64,000 nt of DNA, from NCBI RefSeq assembly GCF_000091305.1, contig NC_013929.1:5332001-5396000 (forward strand). The letters run 5' to 3'. The position numbers were made by a program, and so were the translations under genes. This stretch comes from Streptomyces scabiei 87.22 (lineage in GTDB: Bacteria > Actinomycetota > Actinomycetes > Streptomycetales > Streptomycetaceae). Under the pieces are notes generated by a model. That model worked only from the letters and a program-made list of their open reading frames with translations, made no database searches and was not told the DNA's origin. Below are positions 31,983 to 41,000 of the stretch, in pieces (position 1 is the stretch's first letter; each line of letters begins with the position of its first letter).

Positions 31983-33053
31983 ATGTCTGAGACAACTGGT
32001 GCCAGCTACGCAGCCGCGGGCGTCGACATCGAGGCGGGCGACCGCGCCGTCGAGCTGATGAAGGAGTGGGTGAAGAAGACGCAGCGCCCCGAGGTCCTCG
32101 GTGGCCTCGGCGGCTTCGCCGGCCTCTTCGACGCCTCGGCCCTCAAGCGCTACGAGCGCCCGCTGCTCGCCTCCGCCACGGACGGCGTCGGCACGAAGGT
32201 CGACATCGCCCGGCAGCTCGGCGTGTACGACACCATCGGCCACGACCTGGTCGCGATGGTGATGGACGACATCGTGGTCTGCGGCGCCGAACCGCTGTTC
32301 ATGACCGACTACATCTGCGTCGGCAAGGTCCACCCGGAGCGGGTCGCCGCCATCGTCAAGGGCATCGCCGAGGGCTGTGTGCTCGCCGGCTGCGCCCTCG
32401 TCGGCGGCGAGACCGCCGAGCACCCCGGTCTGCTCGGCCCGGACGACTTCGACGTGGCCGGTGCCGGCACGGGCGTGGTCGAGGCGGAGCACCTGCTCGG
32501 CCCGGATCGTATCCGTACGGGTGACGCGGTGATCGCCATGGCGGCCTCCGGCCTTCACTCGAACGGGTACTCGCTCGTCCGGCATGTCCTGCTGAAGCAG
32601 GCGGGTCTCTCCCTGGATGCCGAGATCGCGGAGCTGGGCCGCACCCTCGGCGCGGAGCTGCTGGAGCCCACCAAGATCTACTCGCTGGACTGTCTGGCCC
32701 TCACCCGCACCACCGAGGTCCACGCCTTCAGCCATGTCACCGGCGGTGGTCTGGCGGCCAACCTGGCCCGGGTGATCCCCGACGCCCTGCACGCCACGGT
32801 CGACCGCTCCACCTGGACCCCGGCCCCGATCTTCGACCTCGTCGGCAGGACCGGCCAGGTCGAGCGCCTGGAGCTGGAGAAGACCCTGAACATGGGCGTG
32901 GGCATGATCGCCATCGTCCCCCAGGAGTCCGCGGACGTGGCCCTGACGGCCCTGGCGGACCGGGGTGTCGACGCCTGGGTGGCAGGCGAGATCACCGACC
33001 GAGCCGACCACACGACCGGCGCGGAACTGGTGGGCGACTACGCGCGCGGCTGA
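31983..33053 (+). CDS. purM: AIR synthetase (phosphoribosylformylglycinamidine cyclo-ligase)
   Basis: This encodes 356 residues from ATG 31983, 41 bp after purF. It closes the imidazole ring of AIR using ATP. Signatures are SYAAAGVDIEAGDRAVELM, GGFAGLFD, SATDGVGTK, GGETAEHPG and, in the second half, SNGYSLVRHV and HVTGGGLAANL. It has the PurL-like two-domain fold, and the length is standard. A terminator hairpin and a common streptomycete intergenic repeat follow. Confidence 0.97.
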   Translation: MSETTGASYAAAGVDIEAGDRAVELMKEWVKKTQRPEVLGGLGGFAGLFDASALKRYERPLLASATDGVGTKVDIARQLGVYDTIGHDLVAMVMDDIVVCGAEPLFMTDYICVGKVHPERVAAIVKGIAEGCVLAGCALVGGETAEHPGLLGPDDFDVAGAGTGVVEAEHLLGPDRIRTGDAVIAMAASGLHSNGYSLVRHVLLKQAGLSLDAEIAELGRTLGAELLEPTKIYSLDCLALTRTTEVHAFSHVTGGGLAANLARVIPDALHATVDRSTWTPAPIFDLVGRTGQVERLELEKTLNMGVGMIAIVPQESADVALTALADRGVDAWVAGEITDRADHTTGAELVGDYARG

Positions 33054-33064
33054 ACAGCACCAAG

Positions 33065-33099
33065 CCCCTGATGGCAGCCGAAGGCGGCGCCATCAGGGG
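33065..33099 (+). terminator. Terminator after purM
   Basis: An 11-bp perfect stem CCCCTGATGGC/GCCATCAGGGG with a 13-base loop starts 12 bp past the purM stop. Confidence 0.7.
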
Positions 33100-33140
33100 C
33101 GCGGGGAACTGCGCGAGCAACCACGAACAACCCGCAGTCG
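33096..33140 (+). repeat. Streptomycete intergenic repeat (GGGGCGCGGGGAACTGCGCGA type)
   Basis: The block GGGGCGCGGGGAACTGCGCG followed by AGCAACCACGAACAACCCGC matches a sequence I recognise as recurring in intergenic regions across Streptomyces, often right after a terminator stem as here. Its function is not established. Copy number in this genome cannot be judged from one window. Confidence 0.55.
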
Positions 33141-33202
33141 CCAGAACACAGTCACCCCCGAGCTATGAGGCGCCCCCCGCCCTGAGCGGAGCGAGACCGC
33201 AC

Positions 33203-33241
33203 AAAACCCGGTCCGGCGGTGGAAACCCACCCGGACCGGGT
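33203..33241 (-). terminator. Terminator of the DUF3073 gene
   Basis: On the minus strand an 11-bp stem (ACCCGGTCCGG and complement) is followed by TTTTG, a short U-tract. It lies 19 bp beyond the gene stop. Confidence 0.8.
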
Positions 33242-33259
33242 AAGCGCGGCGTTACGGCG

Positions 33260-33514
33260 TCAAGCCCCGCGGCGATGCGACGCGGGACCGGACTCGTCGT
33301 CCTCGTCCTCATCGTCGTCGTTGTAGAGATCCGCGTACTGGGAGTACGGGTCGTCGTCGTCTTCGTCATCCTCGAACGGCTCGCCATTCGGCGGCTGGCT
33401 CGAAGTCGAAGCGCCCAGCTCATTGGCCAGACGCGACAAATCAGTCCCGCCGCTGCTGTACTTCAGCTGGCGGGCGACCTTCGTCTGCTTGGCCTTTGCC
33501 CGGCCGCGCCCCAT
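33260..33514 (-). CDS. DUF3073 family protein
   Basis: This encodes 84 residues from ATG 33514 with GAGGGGG upstream. The basic start MGRGRAKAKQTKVARQLKY and then SSGGTDLSRLANELG are diagnostic of DUF3073. The second half is very acidic (DDEDDDDPYSQYADLYNDDDEDEDD). The strongly split charge suggests binding to nucleic acid or ribosomes, but this is inference; the family is small and uncharacterised and limited to actinobacteria. It lies between purM and vdh, on the strand opposite purM. Confidence 0.9.
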   Translation of the reverse strand: MGRGRAKAKQTKVARQLKYSSGGTDLSRLANELGASTSSQPPNGEPFEDDEDDDDPYSQYADLYNDDDEDEDDESGPASHRRGA

Positions 33515-33827
33515 GGCTCGACCCCCTCGGATACGGGGCTCGGTGGCCCCAGAGTCTTGACACGCGTTCATGATCTGGAACGGACTCTCCATGGAGAGAC
33601 CGGTCCGTAGGGCTTCCACGGTACCTGAGCCCACGCCCATACGGTACGTCGCCCGCAGGACGTGCCCGTACCCAGAACCTGCGAGGAGCCCTTTCCCCGC
33701 TGGTCAAAGGTGATTTTAACCGTTTCTGGGCGGGCGACCCGCCGACGGAAGTGAGAGTTCTCTCTAAAGCCGCCGACGGGTACCGGCCGGCGCCGCGCGA
33801 AGACCCCGCGGCGCCGGCCGTCCGGAC
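33515..33827. other. Intergenic region between DUF3073 and vdh
   Basis: No gene is visible in 313 bp. It must hold the DUF3073 promoter, and around 33700-33720 an AT-richer segment (GGTGATTTTAACC) stands out. Its end contains the vdh terminator. Confidence 0.5.
33785..33819 (-). terminator. Terminator of vdh
   Basis: A 13-bp perfect stem GGCCGGCGCCGCG with its complement and a nine-base loop lies nine bases past the vdh stop. Confidence 0.8.
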
Positions 33828-34922
33828 TCAGTGGCCGCGGCGCAAGGCCGCCTCGTGCATCCGCTGTTCGGCGATCCGGTCGGCCGCGGCGGCCGGCGGA
33901 ATCCCATCTGTCTTCGCACGTGCGAAGATCGCCAGGGTGGTGTCGTAGATCTTCGCGGCCTTCGCCCTGCACCGCTCGAAGTCGAACCCGTGGAGCTCGT
34001 CGGCGACCTGGATGACCCCGCCCGCGTTCACCACGTAGTCCGGCGCGTAGAGGATCCCGCGGTCGGCGAGGTCCTTCTCGACGCCGGGGTGCGCGAGCTG
34101 GTTGTTGGCCGCGCCGCACACCACCTTGGCGGTGAGGACGGGCACGGAGTCGTCGTCGAGGGCCCCGCCGAGCGCACAGGGGGCGTAGATGTCGAGCCCC
34201 TCGGTCCGGATGAGCGCGTCGGTGCCGGCGACCGCGGTGACGCCTTCGGGGTGCCGGTCGAGGATCCGCCGTACGGCGTCCTCGCGCACGTCCGTGATCA
34301 CGATCTCGGCGCCCTCGGCCAGCAGATGGGCCACGAGGTGGTGACCGACCTTGCCGACGCCCGCGATACCGACGCGGCGGCCGCGGAGCGAGGGATCGCC
34401 CCAGACGTGCTGGGCGGAGGCCCGCATGCCCTGGTAGACGCCGAAGGCGGTGAGCACGGACGAGTCGCCCGCGCCGCCGTTCTCGGGGGAACGGCCCGTC
34501 GTCCAGCGGCACTCGCGGGCCACGACGTCCATGTCGGCGACGTACGTGCCGACGTCGCAGGCGGTGACGTACCGGCCGCCCAGCGAGGCCACGAACCGGC
34601 CGTAGGCGAGCAGCAGCTCCTCGCTCCTGAGCCGCTCGGGGTCGCCGATGATCACGGCCTTGCCGCCACCGTGGTCGAGGCCGGCCATGGCGTTCTTGTA
34701 CGACATCCCGCGCGCGAGGTTGAGCGCGTCGGCGACGGCCTCCGCCTCGGTCGCGTACGGGTAGAAGCGCGTGCCACCGAGAGCGGGGCCGAGCGCGGTG
34801 GAGTGGATGGCGATGACGGCCTTGAGGCCGCTGGCCCGGTCCTGGCAGAGCACGACTTGCTCGTGACCGCCCTGGTCCGACTGGAACAGGGTGTGCAGGA
34901 CGCCGTCAGATACTTCGGTCAC
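33828..34922 (-). CDS. vdh: Valine (branched-chain amino acid) dehydrogenase
   Basis: This encodes 364 residues from GTG 34922, nine bases behind an AGGAG site; longer in-frame versions have no support. It belongs to the Glu/Leu/Phe/Val dehydrogenases. Seen are LGPALGGTRFYPY, the catalytic Lys region SYKNAMAGLDHGGGKAVI, and the NAD fold GVGKVGHHLVAHLL. The length equals known streptomycete valine dehydrogenases, which deaminate valine, leucine and isoleucine to 2-oxo acids that prime branched fatty acids and polyketides. Its location beside bldC is conserved in Streptomyces and supports the call. Confidence 0.94.
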   Translation of the reverse strand: MTEVSDGVLHTLFQSDQGGHEQVVLCQDRASGLKAVIAIHSTALGPALGGTRFYPYATEAEAVADALNLARGMSYKNAMAGLDHGGGKAVIIGDPERLRSEELLLAYGRFVASLGGRYVTACDVGTYVADMDVVARECRWTTGRSPENGGAGDSSVLTAFGVYQGMRASAQHVWGDPSLRGRRVGIAGVGKVGHHLVAHLLAEGAEIVITDVREDAVRRILDRHPEGVTAVAGTDALIRTEGLDIYAPCALGGALDDDSVPVLTAKVVCGAANNQLAHPGVEKDLADRGILYAPDYVVNAGGVIQVADELHGFDFERCRAKAAKIYDTTLAIFARAKTDGIPPAAAADRIAEQRMHEAALRRGH

Positions 34923-35144
34923 TGTGGTGACTCCTGGGTAAGAAGCGGCGGTGGGGTACAGGCTCCCGTACGGGTGGCGGGGTCTGTGGGCATGAGAGTA
35001 GAGCCTGCGTCCGCCGTACAGCGGCGCAGCTTCAGGATCACCCCACGGGTGGAGTACGCAGGTGTGTGATCCGCACAGTTTTCCGGCCCGCCGGTGGGCG
35101 GGTTCGGCAGGTTTCCCCGGTGGCAGCCGGGGGAGGGAGCAGGC

Positions 35145-35987
35145 GTGCCCAAGGTGTCCTCGGTGATCGTCCCGTACGCGTCCTACCTCCGCGTGTACGA
35201 GCCGCTGGCGGCCTTCCCCGAGCCGGAGCGCGGCCACTGGACCCGTTACGCCCAGCGCACCGACCGGCCCTCGTACCAGGACGAGCTGCGCCGCTCGCTG
35301 GCGGACCTGCTGCCGACCCCGCCCGTCCCGGTGCCGGTGCACGAGAGCGGGGACGCCTTCGTGCTGGAGGCCGACGGGGTGGTCTGTGTCTGCCCCTGGC
35401 GGACCCGGCTGCGCGGCTGGCAGGCGCTCGGTGACCTGGCCGAGGAACTGCCCGCCCCGGTCCTGGACGCGGTGCTGCCGCCGCTGGTGCGCCGCCAGGC
35501 GAGCCTGGACTACGAGCGGTGGATGGCCGGCAACCCCGACGCCCGCCCGTGGATCCGCACGGCGACCTGGCAGGTGCCGCTGAACTGGTTCGTGCTCGTC
35601 TCGGACGAGGAGCGCACGTACGAGAAGGGATCCGGCGAGAATTCGCCGGTGCTTCGCTATCGCACGCCCATGGTGCAGGCCCGGCGACGGGTGGCGCGGG
35701 GGCTGCGGACGCTGCGGGACACCGTCGACGAGGGGCCGCTCGTCGAGGGTCTGGTCGACGTGGGCCGCTGGCTGGAGGAGTTCCATCCGCGCTCGCTCGT
35801 CGAGCTGGACTACGGCGGCCTCGTGCACGTCCTGCCCGCCGCCGAGCTGGACGGCGACCACTCGGCCGCCGATGTCGCCGAGGGCATCGAGGCCCTGCGC
35901 GAGGGGGACGGGGCCGCCGCCGGAGCGGCGTACGGGCGGCTGGTGGAGCGCTGGCGGGCGGTGCGGGACAGGCGCTCGGCCAACTGA
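35145..35987 (+). CDS. Conserved hypothetical protein beside bldC
   Basis: This encodes 280 residues from GTG 35145, behind GGGGGAGGGAGCAGG. It is soluble with no known domain. Blocks are VIVPYASYLRVYEPLAAFP, VLEADGVVCVCPWRTRLRGW, TWQVPLNWFVLVSDEERTY and PRSLVELDYGGLVHV. It is divergent from vdh and upstream of bldC, an arrangement I recall as conserved in Streptomyces, but I know no function. Trp/Arg-rich and Asp-rich patches give no mechanistic clue. Confidence 0.7.
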   Translation: MPKVSSVIVPYASYLRVYEPLAAFPEPERGHWTRYAQRTDRPSYQDELRRSLADLLPTPPVPVPVHESGDAFVLEADGVVCVCPWRTRLRGWQALGDLAEELPAPVLDAVLPPLVRRQASLDYERWMAGNPDARPWIRTATWQVPLNWFVLVSDEERTYEKGSGENSPVLRYRTPMVQARRRVARGLRTLRDTVDEGPLVEGLVDVGRWLEEFHPRSLVELDYGGLVHVLPAAELDGDHSAADVAEGIEALREGDGAAAGAAYGRLVERWRAVRDRRSAN

Positions 35988-36642
35988 GACCGTTCCTCGG
36001 CGATCAGATTCGAGCACTCGGCGAGCAGAACCGGACTGATCCGGTTGAACCGACTCAACCCCGCAGCCGTACTTGTGACGTGTGGGGGCGGTGGGCAAAG
36101 GCTTTCCATGGAGGCCGAACCATGGTGAACTGTCCATCCTTGACCAAGGCTTGACACCGCGCAGTTATCTGCGAGGCGTCACAGGAGGGACGTAGGTCCC
36201 GATCCGGGCTTTTGCGTCAAGAAGCCGCCAAGCGTGACGGATTGCACTTACGCGGGCCTTGCCTCTTACGCACCTCCTCGTGTCAAAATAGGACAAGGAG
36301 CCCGGGGGAGGCTCCCTCTGCCCGCGTATGGGTGGAATCTCAGCATTGCACGCTATTGGGGGGTCTTGAGACTCCTGCACGCCACTGTGACTGATCGTCA
36401 CAGTGGCGTGACTGTCCGCTATGGCATGGTCCATCGGCATCCGTCGCTGATGAACACCTGGGAGGGCAATTCCATCGGTTTGGCCGACGCGGCTGGACGG
36501 ATGGTGTAGTTGTAGTGCCGAGGACAAGCCGTTCGTCCTATAACCGACTCGACTCGCGTCCGCCATTTCGGGCAACGCGGGTCAAGGTGCAGAATTTAGA
36601 GGAAAGAACCGAGAAGGTTCGGTTCTCCCGAGGAGGCCGCTC
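35988..36642. other. Long non-coding region upstream of bldC
   Basis: 655 bp hold no convincing gene. It contains paired -35-like motifs (TTGACC 36140, TTGACA 36151), a perfect palindrome at 36380-36408 described separately, and the bldC ribosome site GAGGAGG at 36630. It probably holds the bldC promoter and a long leader. Confidence 0.6.
36380..36408. promoter_or_regulatory. Palindromic candidate BldD-binding site upstream of bldC
   Basis: CGCCACTGTGAC and GTCACAGTGGCG are perfect 12-bp arms around TGATC. The centre TGACTGATCGTCA (36388-36400) keeps the TNAC-N5-GTNA frame of the BldD box. bldC is a known BldD target in Streptomyces. The inner C and G of the consensus are not matched. Confidence 0.5.
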
Positions 36643-36849
36643 ATGACCGCTCGCACCCCTGATGCCGAGCCGCTGCTGACCCCGGCTGAGGTCGCCACCA
36701 TGTTCCGCGTCGACCCCAAGACGGTCACGCGGTGGGCGAAGGCCGGCAAGCTCACGTCCATCCGCACGCTCGGCGGACACCGCCGTTACCGCGAGGCTGA
36801 GGTCCGCGCACTGCTCGCGGGTATCCCGCAGCAGCGCAGCGAGGCCTGA
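36643..36849 (+). CDS. bldC: Developmental regulator BldC (MerR-like DNA-binding protein)
   Basis: This encodes 68 residues from ATG 36643 with GAGGAGG at an ideal distance. It is a bare MerR-type winged helix-turn-helix (LLTPAEVATMFRVDPKTVTRWAK, then GGHRRYREAEVRALL) without effector domain, the exact size and sequence type of streptomycete BldC. BldC binds head-to-tail along direct repeats and delays the onset of sporulation while supporting aerial growth. It stands alone with a terminator 190 bp downstream. The upstream palindrome suggests control by BldD. Confidence 0.96.
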   Translation: MTARTPDAEPLLTPAEVATMFRVDPKTVTRWAKAGKLTSIRTLGGHRRYREAEVRALLAGIPQQRSEA

Positions 36850-37364
36850 AACCTCGCCCGACAGGGCATTTCGGCTGGTCCCCCATCGGCCGGGCGCCCG
36901 GAAGCACCACCGCTCGAACTGCTTTGAACGACGCGGGTTCTGCCCCAACAGATCCCACGCCCCAGCCACACAGAACTTTCCGGGAGGCCCCAGGTCCCCC
37001 GGGTATCGGTCAGGCAAGCACCAAGGGTGCGTCGTAGATCGCGCTGGACTCCGCCGGGTCCAGCGCGATCTTTTTTGTGCGCCGAACCGCGGTTTTCCGG
37101 TCCGGAAGCGACAGGTTGTGCGCGGGCTTGTCGGACTCTGGGGAGGCCTGTCGGATCTCCTGTGCAGGCCCCGGGAGAGTGGTGCAATTGCACATATTAA
37201 ATTGACCAGTTGTAGGAGACCGGTAAGAACCCGCGTTCCGAAAACTCATACAGTGACACCCGTCACATGGCGGGGTGCTTGTTGCCCGATCGGCATCTGC
37301 GGTAAAGGGGGCGGGAGTTGCCCGTCGCGCGCCCCAGCCGAGTACGTTCCCTCCGGGGCGCGTC
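36850..37364. other. Non-coding region after bldC
   Basis: 515 bp show no gene with a ribosome site on either strand. The only clear element is the terminator at 37037-37076. The part from 37180 to 37210 is AT-richer (TGCACATATTAAATTGACC). Confidence 0.5.
37037..37076 (+). terminator. Strong rho-independent terminator downstream of bldC
   Basis: A 12-bp perfect stem GATCGCGCTGGA/TCCAGCGCGATC with a ten-base loop is followed by six T. This is the most classical terminator in the window. Confidence 0.9.
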
Positions 37365-37556
37365 TCACGCCTTGGAGGGCGCCCCGTCCTCCGTGGCGCC
37401 CTCCGCGCCGTCCTCGCCGCCCGTCCCGTGCTCCGTGGCCAGCCGCAGCAGGCGGTGGCAGATCGGGCAGTGGCGGGTGAGGTGGCGGTACGACGATGCG
37501 GCCGACAGGTGAGCGCGGAGCAGTGCGCGGGTCTCGTGCCGAGCGGACGTCGTCAT
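37365..37556 (-). CDS. DUF6274-like small protein with Cys-x-x-Cys
   Basis: This encodes 63 residues from ATG 37556, with GGAGGTGG upstream. The sequence begins TTSARHETRALLRAHLSAASSY and has RHCPICHRLLRLA, a CxxC pair with flanking His that may bind zinc. The C-terminus is acidic and Gly-rich (GGEDGAEGATED). I recall this as a small streptomycete family of unknown function (DUF6274). It has no operon partner; tRNA-Asp lies further downstream on the same strand side but is transcribed separately. Confidence 0.7.
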   Translation of the reverse strand: MTTSARHETRALLRAHLSAASSYRHLTRHCPICHRLLRLATEHGTGGEDGAEGATEDGAPSKA

Positions 37557-37785
37557 ACGCCACCTCCGGGGTCTCGGGGCCCTGAGTCTGAGGTACCGGC
37601 GGAATGTGACGCCGTCAACCCCGCCGGGCCGGAGGGAGGGCCTTGGGCCCCTCCTGCGGGCGCGGGAGTCGCACGATCCGGCACAGGCGCCCCGCACGCC
37701 CCCGTCCGCCTCCACGAGGGTGAAGGGGGAGCCGGCGTGCGCCCGGCCCTCGGTCGGCGGGGTCGCGTTTGGGGCCGAACAGCGA

Positions 37786-37817
37786 GAAGGCCCGCATCCG
37801 TTCGGATGCGGGCCTTC
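37786..37817 (-). terminator. Terminator of tRNA-Asp copy 1
   Basis: A 15-bp perfect stem GAAGGCCCGCATCCG and complement with a two-base loop ends nine bases from the tRNA 3' end. Confidence 0.85.
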
Positions 37818-37826
37818 TTCTTCGTG

Positions 37827-37901
37827 CGGTCCTGACGGGATTTGAACCCGCGGCCTCCACCTTGACAGGGTGGCGAGCACTCCAAACTGCTCCACAGGAC
37901 C
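37827..37901 (-). tRNA. tRNA-Asp(GTC), copy 1
   Basis: The gene is 75 nt, with acceptor stem GGTCCTG/CAGGACC and anticodon GTC in CCTGTCAAG. CCA is not encoded. It is identical to the copy at 43907-43981. Confidence 0.95.
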
Positions 37902-38000
37902 AGGTTTCGCAGTCCGCGCCTTGTTGCCGCGCTGGCCTGCGAGAAGAGACTGTACAGGAGCGGGTGCCCCCGCGCGAACTCACTTTCCGTGCGGGGGCGG

Positions 38001-41000
38001 TTACGGCACCGCCGCGTCGATCGCCTTCACGATCCGCTTGTCGGAGACAGGGTAGGCCGTGCCCAGGGCGTGCGCGAAATAGCTCACGCGCAGCTCCTCG
38101 ATCATCCAGCGGATCTCCAGGACCGACGAGGGCACGGGCCGTCCCTGGGGCAGCTGTTCCAGCAGCCAGGCGTACTCGTCGCGCATCTCGTGGACCTTCT
38201 CCATCCGGGACGTGTCCCGCTGGACGCCGGTCGGCATCTGCTGCAGCCGCCGGTCGGCCGCCACCAGATAGCGCATCAGGTCCGGCAGCCGGCGCAGGCC
38301 CGCCTCCGTGACGAACCCCGGCTTCACGAGGGCGTCCAGCTGCCCCCGTACGTCCGCCAGGTTGGCGAGGAGGGCGGGGCTGCGCGTGGACTTCAGACGG
38401 CGCTCACAGGCCTGCCAGGCGGCCAGCACCTGCTGCACCTGCCCGACCGTACGGACCGTCGTGTCGACGATCTCCGCGCGCACCTTGTCGTACAGCTTGC
38501 GGTACGACGACTCGTCCCAGGCGGGTCCTCCGAAGTCGGCGATCAGTTTGTCGGCCGCAGCCATCGCGCAGTCGTCGAACAGTGCCTGGATCGAACCGTG
38601 CGGATTCGCGGACAGTGCCAGCTTCTGAGCGTTGGTGAGCTTTTCGCTCGCGAACTTCGCAGGGTTGACCGGAATGTTGCGGAGAATGAGCCTCCGGGTG
38701 CCCTTCCACATCGCTTCGGTCTGTTCCGCCTCGGTGTCGAAGAGGCGGACGGAGACCGTGCCGGCCGCCGGACCGTCGTCGACGAGAGCGGGGTACGCCT
38801 TCACCGGCTGCCCGGCGCGGCGGGTCTCGAAGACACGGGTGAGCGAGCCGATCGTCCAGTCGGTGAGGCCCTTGCGCTCCAGGGACTCGCCGCCCTCGCG
38901 TTCGGCGGTCGCGGCGGCGGCCTGGGAGAGGGCCTGACGGGCCTTCGGCTTCAGCCGCAGCCGCAGCGACTCCAGGTCCTTGTCCTCGGCCAGCTTCCGG
39001 CGCCGCTCGTCGACGATCCGGAAGGAGATCTTCAGGTGGTCGGGGACCCGGGACCAGTCGAAGTCCTCGGGCGTCACCGGGACACCCACCATGCGCTTCA
39101 GCTCGCGGGCCATCGTCACCGGCAGCGGCTCCTGGAGGGGTACCGCCTGGTCGAGGAAGCGGCGCGCGAAGTTGGGCGCCGGCACGTAGTTGCGGCGGAT
39201 CGGCTTGGGCAGGGAACGGATCAGCTCCGTCACCACCTCCTCCCGCAGCCCCGGGATCTGCCAGTCGAAGCCCTCGTCGGTGACCTGGTTGAGGACCTGG
39301 AGGGGGACGTGGACCGTCACACCGTCCGCGTCGGCACCCGGCTCGAACTGGTAGGTGACCCGGAACTTCAGCTGCCCCTGCCGCCAGGAGTCCGGGTAGT
39401 CGGCCTTGGTGACCGCCTCCGCCGACTCCCGGATGAGCATCGCGCGCTCGAAGTCCAGGAAGTCCGGCTGCTCATGGCGCTTGTGCTTCCACCAGGAGTC
39501 GAAGTGGGCGCCGGAGACCACATGCTCGGGGACCCGCTGGTCGTAGAAGTCGAAGAGGGTGTCGTCGTCGACCACGATGTCCCGGCGCCGGGCCCGGTGC
39601 TCCAGCTCCTCGACCTCGCTGAGCAGCCGGCGGTTGTCGGCGAAGAACTTGTGGTGCGTACGCCAGTCGCCCTCGACCAGCGCGTTGCGGATGAACAGCT
39701 CACGGCTGGCCTCCGCGTCGATCCGCCCGTAGTTGATCTTCCGCTGGACGACGATCGGCACGCCGTACAGCGTGACCTTCTCGTACGCCATCACGGCCGC
39801 CTGGTCCTTCTCCCAGTGCGGCTCGCTGTACGTGCGCTTCAGGAGGTGTTCGGCGAGCGGCTCGACCCATTCGGGCTCGATCCTCGCGTTGACGCGGGCC
39901 CAGAGGCGACTCGTCTCCACCAGCTCCGCGGACATCACGAAGCGCGGGGGCTTCTTGAAGAGGGCCGAGCCCGGGAAGATCGCGAACTTGGCGTTCCGGG
40001 CGCCCAGGTACTCGTTCTTGCCCGTGCTCCGCCCGCTCTCGCCCCCGGTCTCCTTCACGTCCTTCATGCCGATGTGGGAGAGCAGACCGGCCAGGAGGGA
40101 GAGGTGGACGTGCTGCTCGGGGGCGTCGTCCTCGTTGAGGTGGATGTCCATCTGCCGGGCGACCGTGCGCAGCTGGCTGTAGATGTCCTGCCACTCGCGG
40201 ATCCGCAGGAAGTTCAGGTACTCCTGCTTGCACATCCGGCGAAAGGACGACGAACCGCGTTCCTTCTGCTGCTCGCGGACGTACCGCCAGAGGTTGAGAT
40301 AGGCGAGGAAGTCGCTCGTCTCGTCCTTGAAGCGGGCGTGCTGCTGGTCGGCCTGCGCCTGTTTCTCGGCGGGGCGCTCGCGCGGGTCCTGGATGGACAG
40401 CGCGGCGGCGATCACCATGACCTCGCGGGCACAGCCGTTCTTGTCGGCCTCGACGACCATCCGGGCCAGCCGCGGGTCGACGGGCAGCTGCGAGAGCTTG
40501 CGGCCCATCGGGGTCAGCCGCTTGCGTGCGTCCTTCTGCGCCGGATCGAGCGCGCCGAGCTCCTGGAGGAGCTGGACGCCGTCACGGATGTTGCGGTGGT
40601 CCGGCGGATCGATGAAGGGGAACTTCTCGATGTCGCCGAGACCGGCGGCGGTCATCTGCAGGATGACGGAGGCGAGGTTCGTCCGCAGGATCTCCGCGTC
40701 CGTGAACTCGGGCCGCGTCTCGAAGTCGTCCTCGCTGTACAGGCGGATGCAGACACCGTCCGACGTACGGCCGCAGCGGCCCTTGCGCTGGTTGGCGCTG
40801 GCCTGGGAGATGGCCTCGATGGGGAGCCGCTGGACCTTGGTGCGGTGGCTGTAGCGGCTGATGCGGGCGAAGCCCGGATCGATGACGTACTTGATGCCGG
40901 GGACCGTGAGCGAGGTCTCGGCGACGTTCGTGGCCAGCACGATCCTGCGGCCGGTGTGCGGCTGGAAGACCCGGTGCTGCTCGGCGTGCGAGAGCCGGGC

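Noticed and set aside
36386..36402. CRP-type operator TGTGA...TCACA upstream of bldC
   Set aside because: The gap is seven bases, not the six of the consensus, and the GTG-to-CAC gap is also one base too long for the streptomycete Crp pattern; the BldD frame fits better.
37600..37780. Short open frames between DUF6274 and tRNA-Asp
   Set aside because: Frames on both strands lack ribosome sites and recognisable sequence, and they overlap the terminator or tRNA.
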